Origin: Ignavibacteriota bacterium
GTDB lineage: Bacteria > Bacteroidota > Ignavibacteria > Ignavibacteriales > Melioribacteraceae
Assembly (NCBI GenBank): GCA_002746605.1
Contig: PDPT01000011.1
Span: forward strand, 1-43,950
Length of the DNA: 43,950 nt
Reading direction: 5' to 3'
The notes beneath the pieces are model-generated. The model searched no databases. It was not told the origin of the DNA and saw only the letters and a program-made list of their open reading frames with translations. Of the stretch, positions 35,162-43,782 are shown piece by piece; position 1 is the stretch's first letter, and every line of letters begins with the position of its first letter. Position numbers and translations under genes: made by a program.

Positions 35162-36316
35162 ATGAATACTTATATAGCTAAAACATTATTCGGATTAGAA
35201 AATATTTTGGCGAGCGAATTACAAGAGCTGGGAGCAAAAAAAATTGAGGTTCTAAATAGAGCGGTTTCGTTCCAAGCTGATTTGTACGCATTCTATAAAA
35301 TCAATTTAGCTTCCAGAGTTGCAATAAGAATTATTAAACCAATAAAAACATTTTATGCAGCTACACCGGAAGCCCTTTACAAAAATGCTAAAAAAATTTC
35401 ATGGCAAAATTATATTAATCTAAAAAATACTTTCGCTGTTACCGATTCCGTTAACTCATCAACTTTTACACATTCAAAATATGCCGTATTAAAGTTAAAA
35501 GATTCTATTGCAGATTATTTTAGAGAAAAATTTGGCAAACGTCCCGATGTTGATATTAAAAATCCTAACGTAAGAATTAATTTACACATCGATAAAAACA
35601 AAGTAAATATCTCAATTGATTCTTCCGGTGAATCTCTCCACAAAAGAGGTTATAGGTTAGATGGCGAAATTGCTCCTCTCAATGAAATACTTGCTTCAGG
35701 AATGATATTACTTTCCGACTGGGATAAAAGGACAAACTTTATAGATCCAATGTGCGGTTCCGGAACTATTGCAATCGAAGCTGCATTAATGGCATTAAAT
35801 ATTGCTCCAAATATTAATAGAGAAAAATTTGCTTTTATGTATTGGAAAAATTTTGATAGAAAAATTTTTGAATCCGTTAAAAAAGAACTTAACTCAAAAC
35901 GTAAAAATTTTTCTAAAGTTATAATTGCAAACGACATCAATCAATCTTCTTTGTTATCGGCAAAAGAAAATGCAAAAAGAGCCGGAGTAGATTCTATAAT
36001 TTCCTTCTCGAATAAAGATTTGTTTAAGATGCAAAACAATTTGGAAGAAGGGATAATTATTACAAATCCTCCATACGGAGAAAGATTAAAGCAAGAAAAA
36101 ATTGATGATTTCTATAAAAATATCGGCAACACACTAAAGAAAAATTACAACAATTTTTCTGCTTGGATATTGAGTTCAAATAAGAATGCTTTTAAAAAAT
36201 TGGGTTTAAGAACTTCAAGAAAAATTCAGTTATTCAATGGTTCGTTAGAGTGCAAGTTACATAAATACGAACTCTATCAAGGTAGTAAAAAGAGGAAGCA
36301 CAGAAACAGAGAATGA
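35162..36316 (+). CDS. THUMP-domain class I RNA methyltransferase (RlmL N-terminal/YpsC-like)
   Basis: The 384-aa protein has an N-terminal THUMP RNA-binding domain (about 50-160). A Rossmann methyltransferase domain follows, with SAM motif FIDPMCGSGTIAIEAAL (about 197-213) and catalytic motif ITNPPYGERL (about 302-311). The NPPY tetrad indicates base N-methylation. Closest by architecture are the RlmL N-terminal half (m2G2445 of 23S rRNA) and Bacillus YpsC. The fused RlmK half found in E. coli is absent. The C-terminus is strongly basic (GSKKRKHRNRE). Confidence 0.88.
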   Translation: MNTYIAKTLFGLENILASELQELGAKKIEVLNRAVSFQADLYAFYKINLASRVAIRIIKPIKTFYAATPEALYKNAKKISWQNYINLKNTFAVTDSVNSSTFTHSKYAVLKLKDSIADYFREKFGKRPDVDIKNPNVRINLHIDKNKVNISIDSSGESLHKRGYRLDGEIAPLNEILASGMILLSDWDKRTNFIDPMCGSGTIAIEAALMALNIAPNINREKFAFMYWKNFDRKIFESVKKELNSKRKNFSKVIIANDINQSSLLSAKENAKRAGVDSIISFSNKDLFKMQNNLEEGIIITNPPYGERLKQEKIDDFYKNIGNTLKKNYNNFSAWILSSNKNAFKKLGLRTSRKIQLFNGSLECKLHKYELYQGSKKRKHRNRE

Positions 36317-36464
36317 TAGTAAAAAATTTTATGAATGCAGAGTAACCACAAAAAAGATAATTCAATTATTAAAAACGAGATCGTTCATTCATAAAAGAAA
36401 TATTTTTTTTATCAATTTTATTTATTTTTCGTTTTATAAATATTAAATAAATTGAGAGAACATT

Positions 36465-37634
36465 TTGAAAAAAATTACATATTTTATTTTACTGATAAAC
36501 TCATTACTATTAGCTCAAAAATTTGAAGAACTTGCAAAAACACCACCAATGGGCTGGAACAGTTGGAATTATTTTGCTTGCGATGGAATTAATGAAAAAG
36601 TAATAATGGAAATTGCGGATGCAATGGTCTCTAGCGGAATGAAAGATGCAGGTTATCAATATATTGTTATTGATGATTGCTGGCAAATTCATAGAGATTC
36701 TACAGGAGTAATTATTATCGATTCGGTTAAATTTCCTAATGGGATGAAATATCTTGCAGATTATATTCATTCTAAAGGTTTAAAGTTTGGAATCTATTCT
36801 GATGCAGGAGTAAAAACTTGCTGTGGCAGACCCGGTAGCAAAGGATTTGAAAAAAATGATGCCCAAACGTACGCAGCTTGGGGAGTTGACTACCTTAAAT
36901 ATGATTGGTGCTATGCTGAAGGTCAAGATCCAATTGAATCTTATAAACTTATGCGAGATGAATTATTTAAAGCCGGCAGACCTATTGTTTTTAGTATTTG
37001 CGAATGGGGAAAGAACAAACCTTGGGAATGGGCTGGTGAAATAGGACATCTTTGGAGAACAACATTAGATATTGCCGATAGATGGGACGGTGATGTTTGG
37101 AAGAATCAATTCGGGTGGACAGAACTTTTAGAGATGCAAAACGGTCTCGAAAAATATGCAGGTCCCGGGAGATGGAATGACCCTGATATGTTGGAGGTCG
37201 GAAACAACAATCTTACGATTAATGAATCACGAGCACATTTTACAATGTGGTGCATGTTAGCTGCACCGCTTATAGCAGGCAACGATTTAAGAAAAATGAC
37301 ACAAGCAACTAAAAATATTTTAACCAACAAAAATTTAATTGCAATAGACCAAGACTCTCTGGGAAAACAAGGCTTTAAGATTTATGATGAAGGTAATTTT
37401 GAGATTTGGCAAAAATTCTTAGTCGGTGGCGACATTACAATCTGTTTTTTAAATCTTGATAACAAAGATAAGATATTCAATGTTAATTGGAATAAAATCA
37501 ATATTAAAAAATTTGATGGCTCCTATAAAATAAAAGACCTTTGGAGAAATTCTGAAGCCGGCAATACTAATAACGAACTTGCAATTCATGTTCCGGCAAG
37601 AGATGTTGTTATTTTTAGATTAAATAAAAAATAA
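36465..37634 (+). CDS. Secreted alpha-galactosidase, glycoside hydrolase family 27
   Basis: The start is TTG at 36465, preceded by GAGAGAAC; it opens a signal peptide (about 1-17, LLINSLLLAQ). The 389-aa protein is a complete GH27 enzyme: TPPMGWNSWNYFACDG, IDDCWQ, nucleophile Asp147 in YLKYDWCYAEG, acid/base Asp202 in WRTTLDIADRW, then RWNDPDMLEVGN and IAGNDLRKMT of the barrel end. A C-terminal beta domain follows (about 300-389). It releases terminal alpha-galactose (or alpha-N-acetylgalactosamine) with retention, probably in the periplasm. It stands as a single gene, with the M1 peptidase gene converging from the right. Confidence 0.95.
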   Translation: MKKITYFILLINSLLLAQKFEELAKTPPMGWNSWNYFACDGINEKVIMEIADAMVSSGMKDAGYQYIVIDDCWQIHRDSTGVIIIDSVKFPNGMKYLADYIHSKGLKFGIYSDAGVKTCCGRPGSKGFEKNDAQTYAAWGVDYLKYDWCYAEGQDPIESYKLMRDELFKAGRPIVFSICEWGKNKPWEWAGEIGHLWRTTLDIADRWDGDVWKNQFGWTELLEMQNGLEKYAGPGRWNDPDMLEVGNNNLTINESRAHFTMWCMLAAPLIAGNDLRKMTQATKNILTNKNLIAIDQDSLGKQGFKIYDEGNFEIWQKFLVGGDITICFLNLDNKDKIFNVNWNKINIKKFDGSYKIKDLWRNSEAGNTNNELAIHVPARDVVIFRLNKK

Positions 37635-37768
37635 TTTTTAAAATGTAATAAGGAAGTGGAGTAACAATAAAAAAACTCCAAAATATTTAGAACAATAACT
37701 AGATTAAGTATATCAAAGTTAAGTAGAAGAATTACTTAAATTATTATTTTTAGCTTTATATTTCAATT

Positions 37769-39475
37769 TTAGTTTTTCATTATAATATCTGCAGCAAGCC
37801 AATTTTCCGGATCTAAATAAATTGTCTTCACATTTTTTGCAAAGACAAATTTAGCGGTCTTATTTCTGCTATCAATAAAAATAGTTTTATATTCCGTTGT
37901 TTTATCCGTAAACTCAATTTTTACGTCTAAACTGAAATGATATGAAGAATAGTAGTTTTGAATTTGCTCAACTTCAAGAAATACTTCAAAGCCTTTATCA
38001 ATTTTTTCAACATCGTATGAATACTCCAACTCTATTTTTCCTGCTCCTTCATAAACCCATTGCTTAAAGAATTTTTGAAAATCTCTATTACTTATTTGCT
38101 CCGTAGTCTTAATAAAATCTTCAGTAGAAGCATTTTTATATTTAAAGTTGCTATAGTAAGTGTTTAGGATTCTGAAAAAAGTTGAATCCTCTACTTCTTT
38201 TCTTAACATATGTAAAACCCAGGCACCTTTATTGTAAACGGCACGGCTAAATAAATTTTCGGGATTATATAATGTAGAACTGCCAAAATTATTTTTAAAT
38301 GAAACCATGGTTGATTGTAAAGATTTACTTCCCGATAATTTCTCAAAGTATAACGCTTCGGAATAAGTTGCAAACCCTTCATTTAGCCAAATATCTTTCC
38401 ATGTTTTTGGTGTTACTGCGTTTCCCCACCATTGATGTGCGAGCTCATGTACAAGCATGCTTGTAAAAAATTTTCTTCCGCTTATAAAATCTTTACCGAG
38501 TCCGGTAATAGTTTGGTGCTCTATTGCTCCTAGATTCCAAGTAAATTCAGCTACTCCGTATTTTTCATTAATAAAAGGATATTCACCAAAAATATCAGAA
38601 AAGATTTTCATTGCTTCCGGGTGAATACTAAAATCTATTTTTGCTTTTTCCAATTCAGGTTCAAGAACATAATAATCTATATTCGTCGTATCGGTAAAGT
38701 TAGAAATATATTGTTGATTAAAGTATTTATAATCAGCTGAATAAATCGTAATCAAATATGTAGCTATGGGATAAACGGTTTTCCAATGATATGTTTTTTT
38801 ATCACCCTTTATTTTCTCAGAAATTAATTTTCCATTTGAAACTGATACTTTTGAAGAATCGTTTGTAATATAAATATCCGTAAGAACTTTGTCAAAAGGA
38901 ATATCGTTACAAGGAAACCAGGTAGAAGCATAGATTGGTTCATTTAATGTGTAAATAACGGATTGATTATTTACTTTATCAAATACAAATGAACCGAAGC
39001 CAAGATTTTCGGGTTTACCTATGTATTCTATTGTAACTTCAATTGTATCCAGTTTTTGCTTTTCTTCTTTCGGAATATTAAAACTCAGTTTGTCATTGTG
39101 GAATTCATAATTAGAATTTTTGTTATTTACATTAAATTTTAAAATATCAAAATTCTCTTTAAAGTTAAGAATAACTTTGCCAGAAAAATTATCTTTGGGA
39201 ACTAAAGTCAGTTTTGTTTCGCCTTTAATTTTTTTTTCTTTATCGAACAATTCAACGTTTAAGTTATAATGCAGCACATCATATGAATATTGAAGTTGAT
39301 GATTATAGTTTTTGATTTCTTCATTATTAAGGCTATTAACTTTTGATAATGTCAAACTATCAGCATAACTTAGTCCAAACTTATTAAGCAAGAATGTTGC
39401 AATTACTAATGCAATTAATAACAAAGAAATAACAGTAACAATTCCTAAAAGAAAATATTTTTTCTTGACTTTCAT
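37769..39475 (-). CDS. M1 family aminopeptidase, membrane-anchored or secreted
   Basis: The 568-aa protein has an N-terminal basic-hydrophobic stretch (about 1-32), a signal anchor or uncleaved signal peptide. A saddle-like N-terminal domain (about 60-245) precedes the catalytic domain with zinc site His343-Glu344-x-x-His347 and Glu366 (HELAHQWWGN, NEGFAT). The exopeptidase motif GAMEN appears as GAIEH. The protein ends after the thermolysin-like domain plus a beta-sandwich and lacks the large ERAP-type C-terminal domain of PepN, giving a shorter LTA4H/bacterial-type form. It would trim N-terminal residues from peptides in the periplasm. It is monocistronic, convergent with the GH27 gene and divergent from glgC. 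Confidence 0.92.
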   Translation of the reverse strand: MKVKKKYFLLGIVTVISLLLIALVIATFLLNKFGLSYADSLTLSKVNSLNNEEIKNYNHQLQYSYDVLHYNLNVELFDKEKKIKGETKLTLVPKDNFSGKVILNFKENFDILKFNVNNKNSNYEFHNDKLSFNIPKEEKQKLDTIEVTIEYIGKPENLGFGSFVFDKVNNQSVIYTLNEPIYASTWFPCNDIPFDKVLTDIYITNDSSKVSVSNGKLISEKIKGDKKTYHWKTVYPIATYLITIYSADYKYFNQQYISNFTDTTNIDYYVLEPELEKAKIDFSIHPEAMKIFSDIFGEYPFINEKYGVAEFTWNLGAIEHQTITGLGKDFISGRKFFTSMLVHELAHQWWGNAVTPKTWKDIWLNEGFATYSEALYFEKLSGSKSLQSTMVSFKNNFGSSTLYNPENLFSRAVYNKGAWVLHMLRKEVEDSTFFRILNTYYSNFKYKNASTEDFIKTTEQISNRDFQKFFKQWVYEGAGKIELEYSYDVEKIDKGFEVFLEVEQIQNYYSSYHFSLDVKIEFTDKTTEYKTIFIDSRNKTAKFVFAKNVKTIYLDPENWLAADIIMKN

Positions 39476-39591
39476 AAATAAAAGGAGTAATTATTATATG
39501 ATAAAATAAGTAAAAATTATTATCTTTTAAAAACTAAAATTCCTTCTTTAACAATGTAAATATTACCTATTAAAATAAAAAAGAGTTAATT

Positions 39592-40833
39592 ATGGCATTC
39601 ACAGGTTCAAGACTACAAAGAGAAACAGTAACAATGATTTTAGCGGGTGGACAAGGCAATAGGTTACATCCCCTAACACAATTTAGATCAAAACCTTCGG
39701 TCCCTTTTGGAGGGAAATATAGAATTATTGACTTTGCATTATCAAACTGCCTAAACTCGGGCTTACGGAAAATCTATGTATTAACACAATATAAATCGGA
39801 TTCGTTAAATCAACACCTTTACGAAGCTTGGAATATTTTTAATCCCGAATTAAACGAATTTATTTATTCAGTTCCACCTCAACAAAAAACAGGCGATGCA
39901 TGGTACCAAGGAACAGGAGATGCAATTTTCCAAAATTTAAACTTATTAAAACGCCAAGGATATTCTTGGTGTGTGGTTCTTGGAGGTGATCATATTTACA
40001 GAATGGATTATATGAAAATGCTTCAATACCATATTGAGAAAAAAGCCGATTTATCAATTTCCAACTTAATAGTTCCTAAAGAACAAGCATCTCGTTTTGG
40101 TGTTATCGAAATTGATGAAGACTATCATGTACTTTCTTTTATCGAAAAACCGGATACTCCTCCGGAAATACCGGGCAAGTCCGGATTTTCATTTGTTAAT
40201 ATGGGAATTTATGTTTTTAACATCGATAGTATGATAAAAGTTATAGAGGAACTAACGGCAGACAAAACTCCAAACTTGGATTTTGGAAAACATATAATTC
40301 CGCATATGGTAGAAAAACATTACGAAGTAAGAGCATTCAGATTTGAAGATGATAATAATCCTGGAGATAGACCCTATTGGGTTGATGTTGGTACAATAGA
40401 TAGCTATTACAAAGCCAGCATGGATTTATTAAGTGTAAATCCTGAATTTAATTTATACGATTCTAACTGGCCACTTAGGACAAGACAATATCAATCACCA
40501 CCGGCTAAAACTTTATCCCACGAAGGCGAAAGAGTTGGTCGGGCATTAAATTCAATAGTTACAGATGGAACAATAATTTCCGGCGGACTTGTAGAAAGAT
40601 CTATTTTAGGACCAAGCGTAAGAGTAAACAGTTATAGTTATATAACTGATTCAATAATAATGAGCAATTGTAATATTGGCAGACATACAAGAATAAGAAG
40701 AGCAATAATTGATAAAGATGTACATATACCGGAACATGAAGAAATTGGTTTTGATATCGAAACTGATAAAAAAAGATTTACAGTTACCGAAACGGGAATT
40801 GTTGTAATACCTAAAGATTATAAGTTTAATTAG
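39592..40833 (+). CDS. glgC: Glucose-1-phosphate adenylyltransferase (ADP-glucose pyrophosphorylase)
   Basis: The 413-aa product has the GlgC nucleotidyltransferase signature MILAGGQGNRLHPLT with the SKPSVPFGGKYRIIDF loop (substrate and effector contacts), GTGDAIFQNL, GGDHIYRMDY and FIEKP. A left-handed beta-helix C-terminal domain follows, with NIGRHTRIRRAIID. It makes ADP-glucose from ATP and glucose-1-phosphate, the committed step of glycogen synthesis. No other glg gene is adjacent, and a terminator closes the unit right after it. Confidence 0.96.
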   Translation: MAFTGSRLQRETVTMILAGGQGNRLHPLTQFRSKPSVPFGGKYRIIDFALSNCLNSGLRKIYVLTQYKSDSLNQHLYEAWNIFNPELNEFIYSVPPQQKTGDAWYQGTGDAIFQNLNLLKRQGYSWCVVLGGDHIYRMDYMKMLQYHIEKKADLSISNLIVPKEQASRFGVIEIDEDYHVLSFIEKPDTPPEIPGKSGFSFVNMGIYVFNIDSMIKVIEELTADKTPNLDFGKHIIPHMVEKHYEVRAFRFEDDNNPGDRPYWVDVGTIDSYYKASMDLLSVNPEFNLYDSNWPLRTRQYQSPPAKTLSHEGERVGRALNSIVTDGTIISGGLVERSILGPSVRVNSYSYITDSIIMSNCNIGRHTRIRRAIIDKDVHIPEHEEIGFDIETDKKRFTVTETGIVVIPKDYKFN

Positions 40834-40890
40834 TTTGGAATTATCTGAAAATTATTAAAATTAAATTTTTATATTGATTTCTTAAAGTTC

Positions 40891-40930
40891 AAAGTAGGAT
40901 TGAGAACATGTTTTGATCCTACTTTTTTTA
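40891..40930 (+). terminator. Rho-independent terminator of glgC
   Basis: AAAGTAGGAT (40891-40900) pairs perfectly with ATCCTACTTT (40916-40925) over 10 bp, with a 15-nt loop, and the T-run continues to about 40929. It lies about 60 bp after the glgC stop. Confidence 0.85.
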
Positions 40931-41138
40931 TGCTTTTCTGTAATATATCTTTGATGAATAATCCAGATTAAATATTTTTCAGCGAGAGAGTTAGAGGTGT
41001 TAGTAATAAAAATTTTTTTTTAGAATTATTTAGTTTTATGCTGCAATTCGAGAATAAAAATTATAAAAATAAATTATTGACTATTTTCAATCATTTCCGT
41101 ATTTTTTGAAGTCAAATGAAGATTTAATGGAGAAGTAA
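40931..41138 (+). promoter_or_regulatory. rplU-rpmA promoter region
   Basis: In the 208 bp between the glgC terminator and rplU, TTGACT (41077-41082) and TATTTT (41100-41105) are spaced 17 bp apart, like a sigma-70 promoter. The second box continues into TTTG at 41105-41108, close to TAnnTTTG but with one extra base. Start near 41112 would give a 27-nt leader with GGAGAAG before the ATG. I saw no L21-binding leader structure. Confidence 0.4.
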
Positions 41139-41504
41139 ATGTACGCAGTTGTTGATATTGCAGGACAACAATTTAAAGTTGAAGAAAAAACACAATATTA
41201 TGTACCAAAATTAAATGTAGAAGTAGATAAATCAGTTACCTTTGATAATGTTTTGCTATTTTCTGACGGTAAAAAAACTACTATTGGAACACCTTCTGTA
41301 AGTGGAGCAAAAGTTACAGTAAAAGTTGTTGAACATTTAAAAGATGATAAAGTAATTGTTTTCAAGAAAAAAAGAAGAAAATCTTATAAATTGAAAAATG
41401 GTCACAGGCAACAACTTTCTAAAATAGAAGTTACAAAAATTAATATGACTAAATCATCTTCAAAAGTTAAAAAAGAAGAAGAAAAAGTTGAGGAGAGTAA
41501 ATAA
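41139..41504 (+). CDS. rplU: 50S ribosomal protein L21
   Basis: The 121-aa protein begins [16 protein letters not shown] and carries [20 protein letters not shown], the RNA-binding hallmark of L21, at about 74-93. Compared with the roughly 103-aa standard it has a charged C-terminal extension (about 106-121, [17 protein letters not shown]) of low complexity. The stop TAA overlaps the rpmA start by one base (TAATG), so the two are translationally coupled. Confidence 0.98.
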   Translation: MYAVVDIAGQQFKVEEKTQYYVPKLNVEVDKSVTFDNVLLFSDGKKTTIGTPSVSGAKVTVKVVEHLKDDKVIVFKKKRRKSYKLKNGHRQQLSKIEVTKINMTKSSSKVKKEEEKVEESK

Positions 41505-41764
41505 TGGCTCATAAAAAAGGACAAGGTTCATCGAGAAACGGTAGAGATAGTAATCCGCAATATCTTGGTGTTAAAAGATTTGGCGGTGAAAAAGTTACTG
41601 CCGGTTCAATTATCGTAAGACAAAGAGGAACTAAATTTCATCCGGGAACAAATGTAAAAAGAGGAAATGACGATACACTTTTTGCTACTATAGATGGATT
41701 TGTAAAATTTGAAAAGAAGAGAAACAATCGAAGATTTGTTAATGTTTTAGAAACAGTTAACTAA
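41504..41764 (+). CDS. rpmA: 50S ribosomal protein L27
   Basis: The 86-aa protein starts [16 protein letters not shown], the conserved N-terminal arm that reaches the peptidyl transferase centre. It contains [20 protein letters not shown] and [16 protein letters not shown]. There is no cleavable N-terminal extension of the Firmicutes kind. The usual rplU-rpmA pair is intact here but obgE does not follow; a terminator closes the operon 25 bp downstream. Confidence 0.98.
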   Translation: MAHKKGQGSSRNGRDSNPQYLGVKRFGGEKVTAGSIIVRQRGTKFHPGTNVKRGNDDTLFATIDGFVKFEKKRNNRRFVNVLETVN

Positions 41765-41788
41765 TCCTCAGATAATTTTTTATTTTAT

Positions 41789-41826
41789 AATAAACCCCGA
41801 TAAAAAAATCGGGGTTTATTTTTTTA
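41789..41826 (+). terminator. Rho-independent terminator of rplU-rpmA
   Basis: AATAAACCCCGAT (41789-41801) pairs perfectly with ATCGGGGTTTATT (41808-41820), a 13-bp stem with a 6-A loop, followed by six T. By symmetry it also works in reverse. It marks the border between intact core genes and the decayed region to the right. Confidence 0.95.
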
Positions 41827-41972
41827 AACATATATCCAATAATAGATGATAAAATATTGGATTTCATTTTATTATTAATATCAATATAAGTATAGCTTAA
41901 ATAGTTGTTACTGAAAAAGTAAATTCAGTAGTGAAAAAAGATTTGCGTAAATGGTCAAAGAAAGAATTGAGG

Positions 41973-42006
41973 CTAAGCGATGTGAACGTAGCGAAACGCA
42001 GCTTAG
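41973..42006. repeat. Short inverted repeat in decayed region
   Basis: CTAAGC (41973-41978) and GCTTAG (42001-42006) enclose a GC-richer segment containing GTGAACGTAGCGAAACGCA. Its base composition differs from the surroundings and resembles dispersed palindromic repeat elements. The 41827-42012 stretch otherwise holds no gene I can support. Confidence 0.35.
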
Positions 42007-42012
42007 TCTTAA

Positions 42013-42342
42013 AAAATCGATGATGTAAAAGTTGGGAAAAAATATAAAAGCTATCTCTTGTATGATTACCTAAATAATTTAACAAGGGAGATTAGTCCGA
42101 ACGAAATAATTAAAATTAATAATGGAGAAGAACTTGTTATTAATGAAATATCTAAAAAAATTCAATACATCTGGCAATCCGGAACAGTACCCGACAGTAA
42201 TCCGGCTAAAAGTTACTTTGAGTACACAATATATAAAGACGAAGAAGGCAGAACAATTACCACCTACTAAGATAAAGCAGGCAACAAAGTAACAGAAAAA
42301 ATAGGAACAAACCTGCAACCAGAGAATTGTTGGGTAATTTAA
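42013..42342 (+). pseudogene. RHS/YD-repeat fragment with an internal stop codon
   Basis: Reading from 42013, the frame encodes KYKSYLLYDYLNNLTREISP and later YTIYKDEEGRTITTY, then a TAA at 42268-42270, and continues in the same frame as DKAGNKVTEKIGTNLQPENC to a TAA at 42340. YDYLNNL and DEEGRTITTY.DKAGN are YD-repeat-like. The internal TAA probably replaced a Tyr codon. Neither the N-terminal bulk nor the core domain of an RHS protein is attached. I interpret it as a remnant of an RHS-family secreted repeat protein, together with the core fragment at 42680-42874. Confidence 0.55.
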
Positions 42343-42362
42343 TTAATCAATAAAAATACAGG

Positions 42363-42571
42363 ATGTACGATGGTAGAAAAAAAACTCTTTATGCAGTAAT
42401 TAGACTTGATAGAGATATAAAAAAATTGAAGAATCTATAACAATTAAAGAAGTATTACCAACTAAAGAAGATGCAGAATTTGAAATTGAGAGATTAACAA
42501 GAATAAATTCCGATAAAGATGTATCTTATTTTTGGCAAGTAACACGGTTCTACCCAGAAGGTAGAAAGTAA
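42363..42571 (+). pseudogene. Small protein gene broken by a frameshift at an A7 run
   Basis: The ATG at 42363 opens MYDGRKKTLYAVIRLDRDIK and soon stops at 42438-42440. Shifting frame at the run of seven A around 42417-42425 gives an uninterrupted continuation, IEESITIKEVLPTKEDAEFE to SYFWQVTRFYPEGRK, stopping at 42569-42571. The joined product would be about 69 aa, hydrophilic and without a signal. I do not recognise it. The homopolymer makes either a genuine decay mutation or a sequencing error possible. Confidence 0.5.
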
Positions 42572-42679
42572 CACCTGACATGCTCAGCGAGCTTACTCCG
42601 CGAAAACATTGCGAGGCAGGTTCCATGCAACTATTATAAAAACAGCCACTACATAAAATTTGTGTGATTGCTAAAATAA

Positions 42680-42874
42680 GTTAAAATATTTGGCAACAGA
42701 ATGATAGGCAATGTGAACAAACAAAACACGACAGATGAACGGCTTTACTTTGTAAAAGACCATCTCGGAAGTGTACGCTTAACCCTAAACGGTAATGGAA
42801 TAGAAAGCGGAAAAGACTATTACGCTTACAGAAATATTTTACGTAACGTAAACTATGGCGAAGCAGAAAGATAG
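42680..42874 (+). pseudogene. RHS core-domain fragment
   Basis: The frame open from 42680 (first ATG 42701, 57 codons to the TAG at 42872) contains ERLYFVKDHLGSVRLTLNGN followed by GKDYYAYRN. The x-K-D-H-L-G-S-V/T-R-x-T-L motif followed by a Tyr-rich turn is the hallmark of the RHS repeat-associated core that precedes the variable toxin tip. Upstream there is a stop directly before the fragment, and downstream the frame ends with NVNYGEAER and enters the transposase relic within about ten bases. It is too short to be functional. Confidence 0.7.
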
Positions 42875-42881
42875 GTAGTGA

Positions 42882-43080
42882 AAAAAACTTAGTGTAATTC
42901 ATCAGATAAGAAATACACTAAAATATGCTGCTTCTAAGGATAAAAAATATTTATGAACCAGCTTGAAGAAGTTTATAAAACTCCAACTTAAAGAAGCTAC
43001 TTTAATGAACCTTAATACATTAAAAGAAAATTGGGGAAATAAGTACTCTTTGGCTTAATTGAAAACTGACGAATAATTTT
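42882..43080 (+). mobile_element. Decayed IS256-family (mutator-type) transposase relic
   Basis: Three reading-frame segments join into a recognisable piece of the IS256 transposase: SVIHQIRNTLKYAASKDKKY (to 42953), then, shifted, MNQLEEVYKTPT (42953-42990), then, shifted again, KEATLMNLNTLKENWGNKYS followed by an in-frame TAA at 43056. Known IS256 proteins show the same order (IVHQIRNSLKY, DLKxVYxAPT, EeA..L..l...WgxKYP). Everything upstream and the rest of the C-terminus is missing or unrecognisable, and no terminal inverted repeats were found. It abuts the RHS core fragment. Confidence 0.75.
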
Positions 43081-43388
43081 TCTTGGTATTTCTTTTCTTG
43101 CATTCTCAAGGTTACATAAATATACATTTCCTTAAAAGAAAATGAATTTAATTATCATTCTTTTTTTATGTATATTTGCACACTTTGTGCAACAGACATA
43201 CCGTATAAATAAAATTGTTGGTTTTAGTTCATTTGCGAAAGGCCCACCAGGACTTTTTTGGTTAGTGTTTTATTTACTAAATTAACTGCTAAATAAACGT
43301 AACTTTACTTATACACGAACGTTGCCATTCATTGACAGAATGAAATCAAAGTGCATAAATTAACCAAAAGAAACATAAAGTCTTAGAG
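43081..43388. other. Gene-free stretch with hairpins, possibly cassette-like
   Basis: No gene is supported in these 308 bp. The clearest feature is the dyad TTGCACA-CTT-TGTGCAA (43176-43192). Further right are GCGAAAGGCCCACCAGG (about 43233-43249), GAACGTTGCC (43317-43326, containing the palindrome AACGTT) and CATTC/GAATG flanking a 7-nt loop just after it. From memory such strings recur between small genes in Bacteroidota genomes, but I could not verify this or match an integron attC consensus. Confidence 0.4.
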
Positions 43389-43661
43389 ATGAAAAAACAC
43401 ACATTATCAATAGTTGGGATTATAATACAATTCATCGGAATTGGACTAATGCTGTCCAACATTAACAATGAAAAGCAAGTATATTTATGGAGCGGATTTC
43501 CAGTAATATTTATCGGACTTGCAATTATATTAGTTGGACTTTTTTTTAACAGAGAAACGAAAAATAAATTATCTCTTTTTATAAACAAAATTATGATTGA
43601 AAATGACATCGAATTTTTAAAAAGCTCACAAAAGCTTAAGTTAAAACTGAGACCGAATTGA
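43389..43661 (+). CDS. Small two-helix membrane protein, function unknown
   Basis: The 90-aa product has two predicted transmembrane helices (about residues 5-24 and 33-53) separated by a short loop (NINNEKQVYLW), then a basic soluble tail (about 55-90, ending LKLKLRPN). The ATG follows TTAGAG, a weak ribosome binding site. I do not recognise a family. It lies in the variable right end of the window, next to another membrane protein gene, and resembles the small membrane proteins found as single-gene cassettes. The reading frame is uninterrupted, unlike its left neighbours. Confidence 0.55.
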   Translation: MKKHTLSIVGIIIQFIGIGLMLSNINNEKQVYLWSGFPVIFIGLAIILVGLFFNRETKNKLSLFINKIMIENDIEFLKSSQKLKLKLRPN

Positions 43662-43725
43662 TTACGGAGTTTAGCAAGTTGTGGAATTAAATATTTACTG
43701 AACTCACTTAAAATTTGATTACGGA
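43658..43725 (+). repeat. Direct repeat pair TTGATTACGGA
   Basis: The 11-mer occurs at 43658-43668, over the stop of the two-helix protein gene, and again at 43715-43725, 57 bp apart. This may be the footprint of a small duplication or cassette junction. Confidence 0.35.
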
Positions 43726-43782
43726 AATCTGAAATTGATTGAGTAATTTTAACTGTGAAAAGAACAACGAAATGGGAACAAT

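Noticed and set aside
37657..37680. TGGAGT/ACTCCA hairpin between the convergent GH27 and M1 genes
   Set aside because: It has only a 6-bp stem with a 12-nt loop and no T-run after it on either strand, so it is not a credible terminator.
43317..43326. GAACGTTGCC considered as part of an integron attC site
   Set aside because: I could not find the paired R'/L' boxes with the attC consensus. It is kept only as an unexplained structured spacer.
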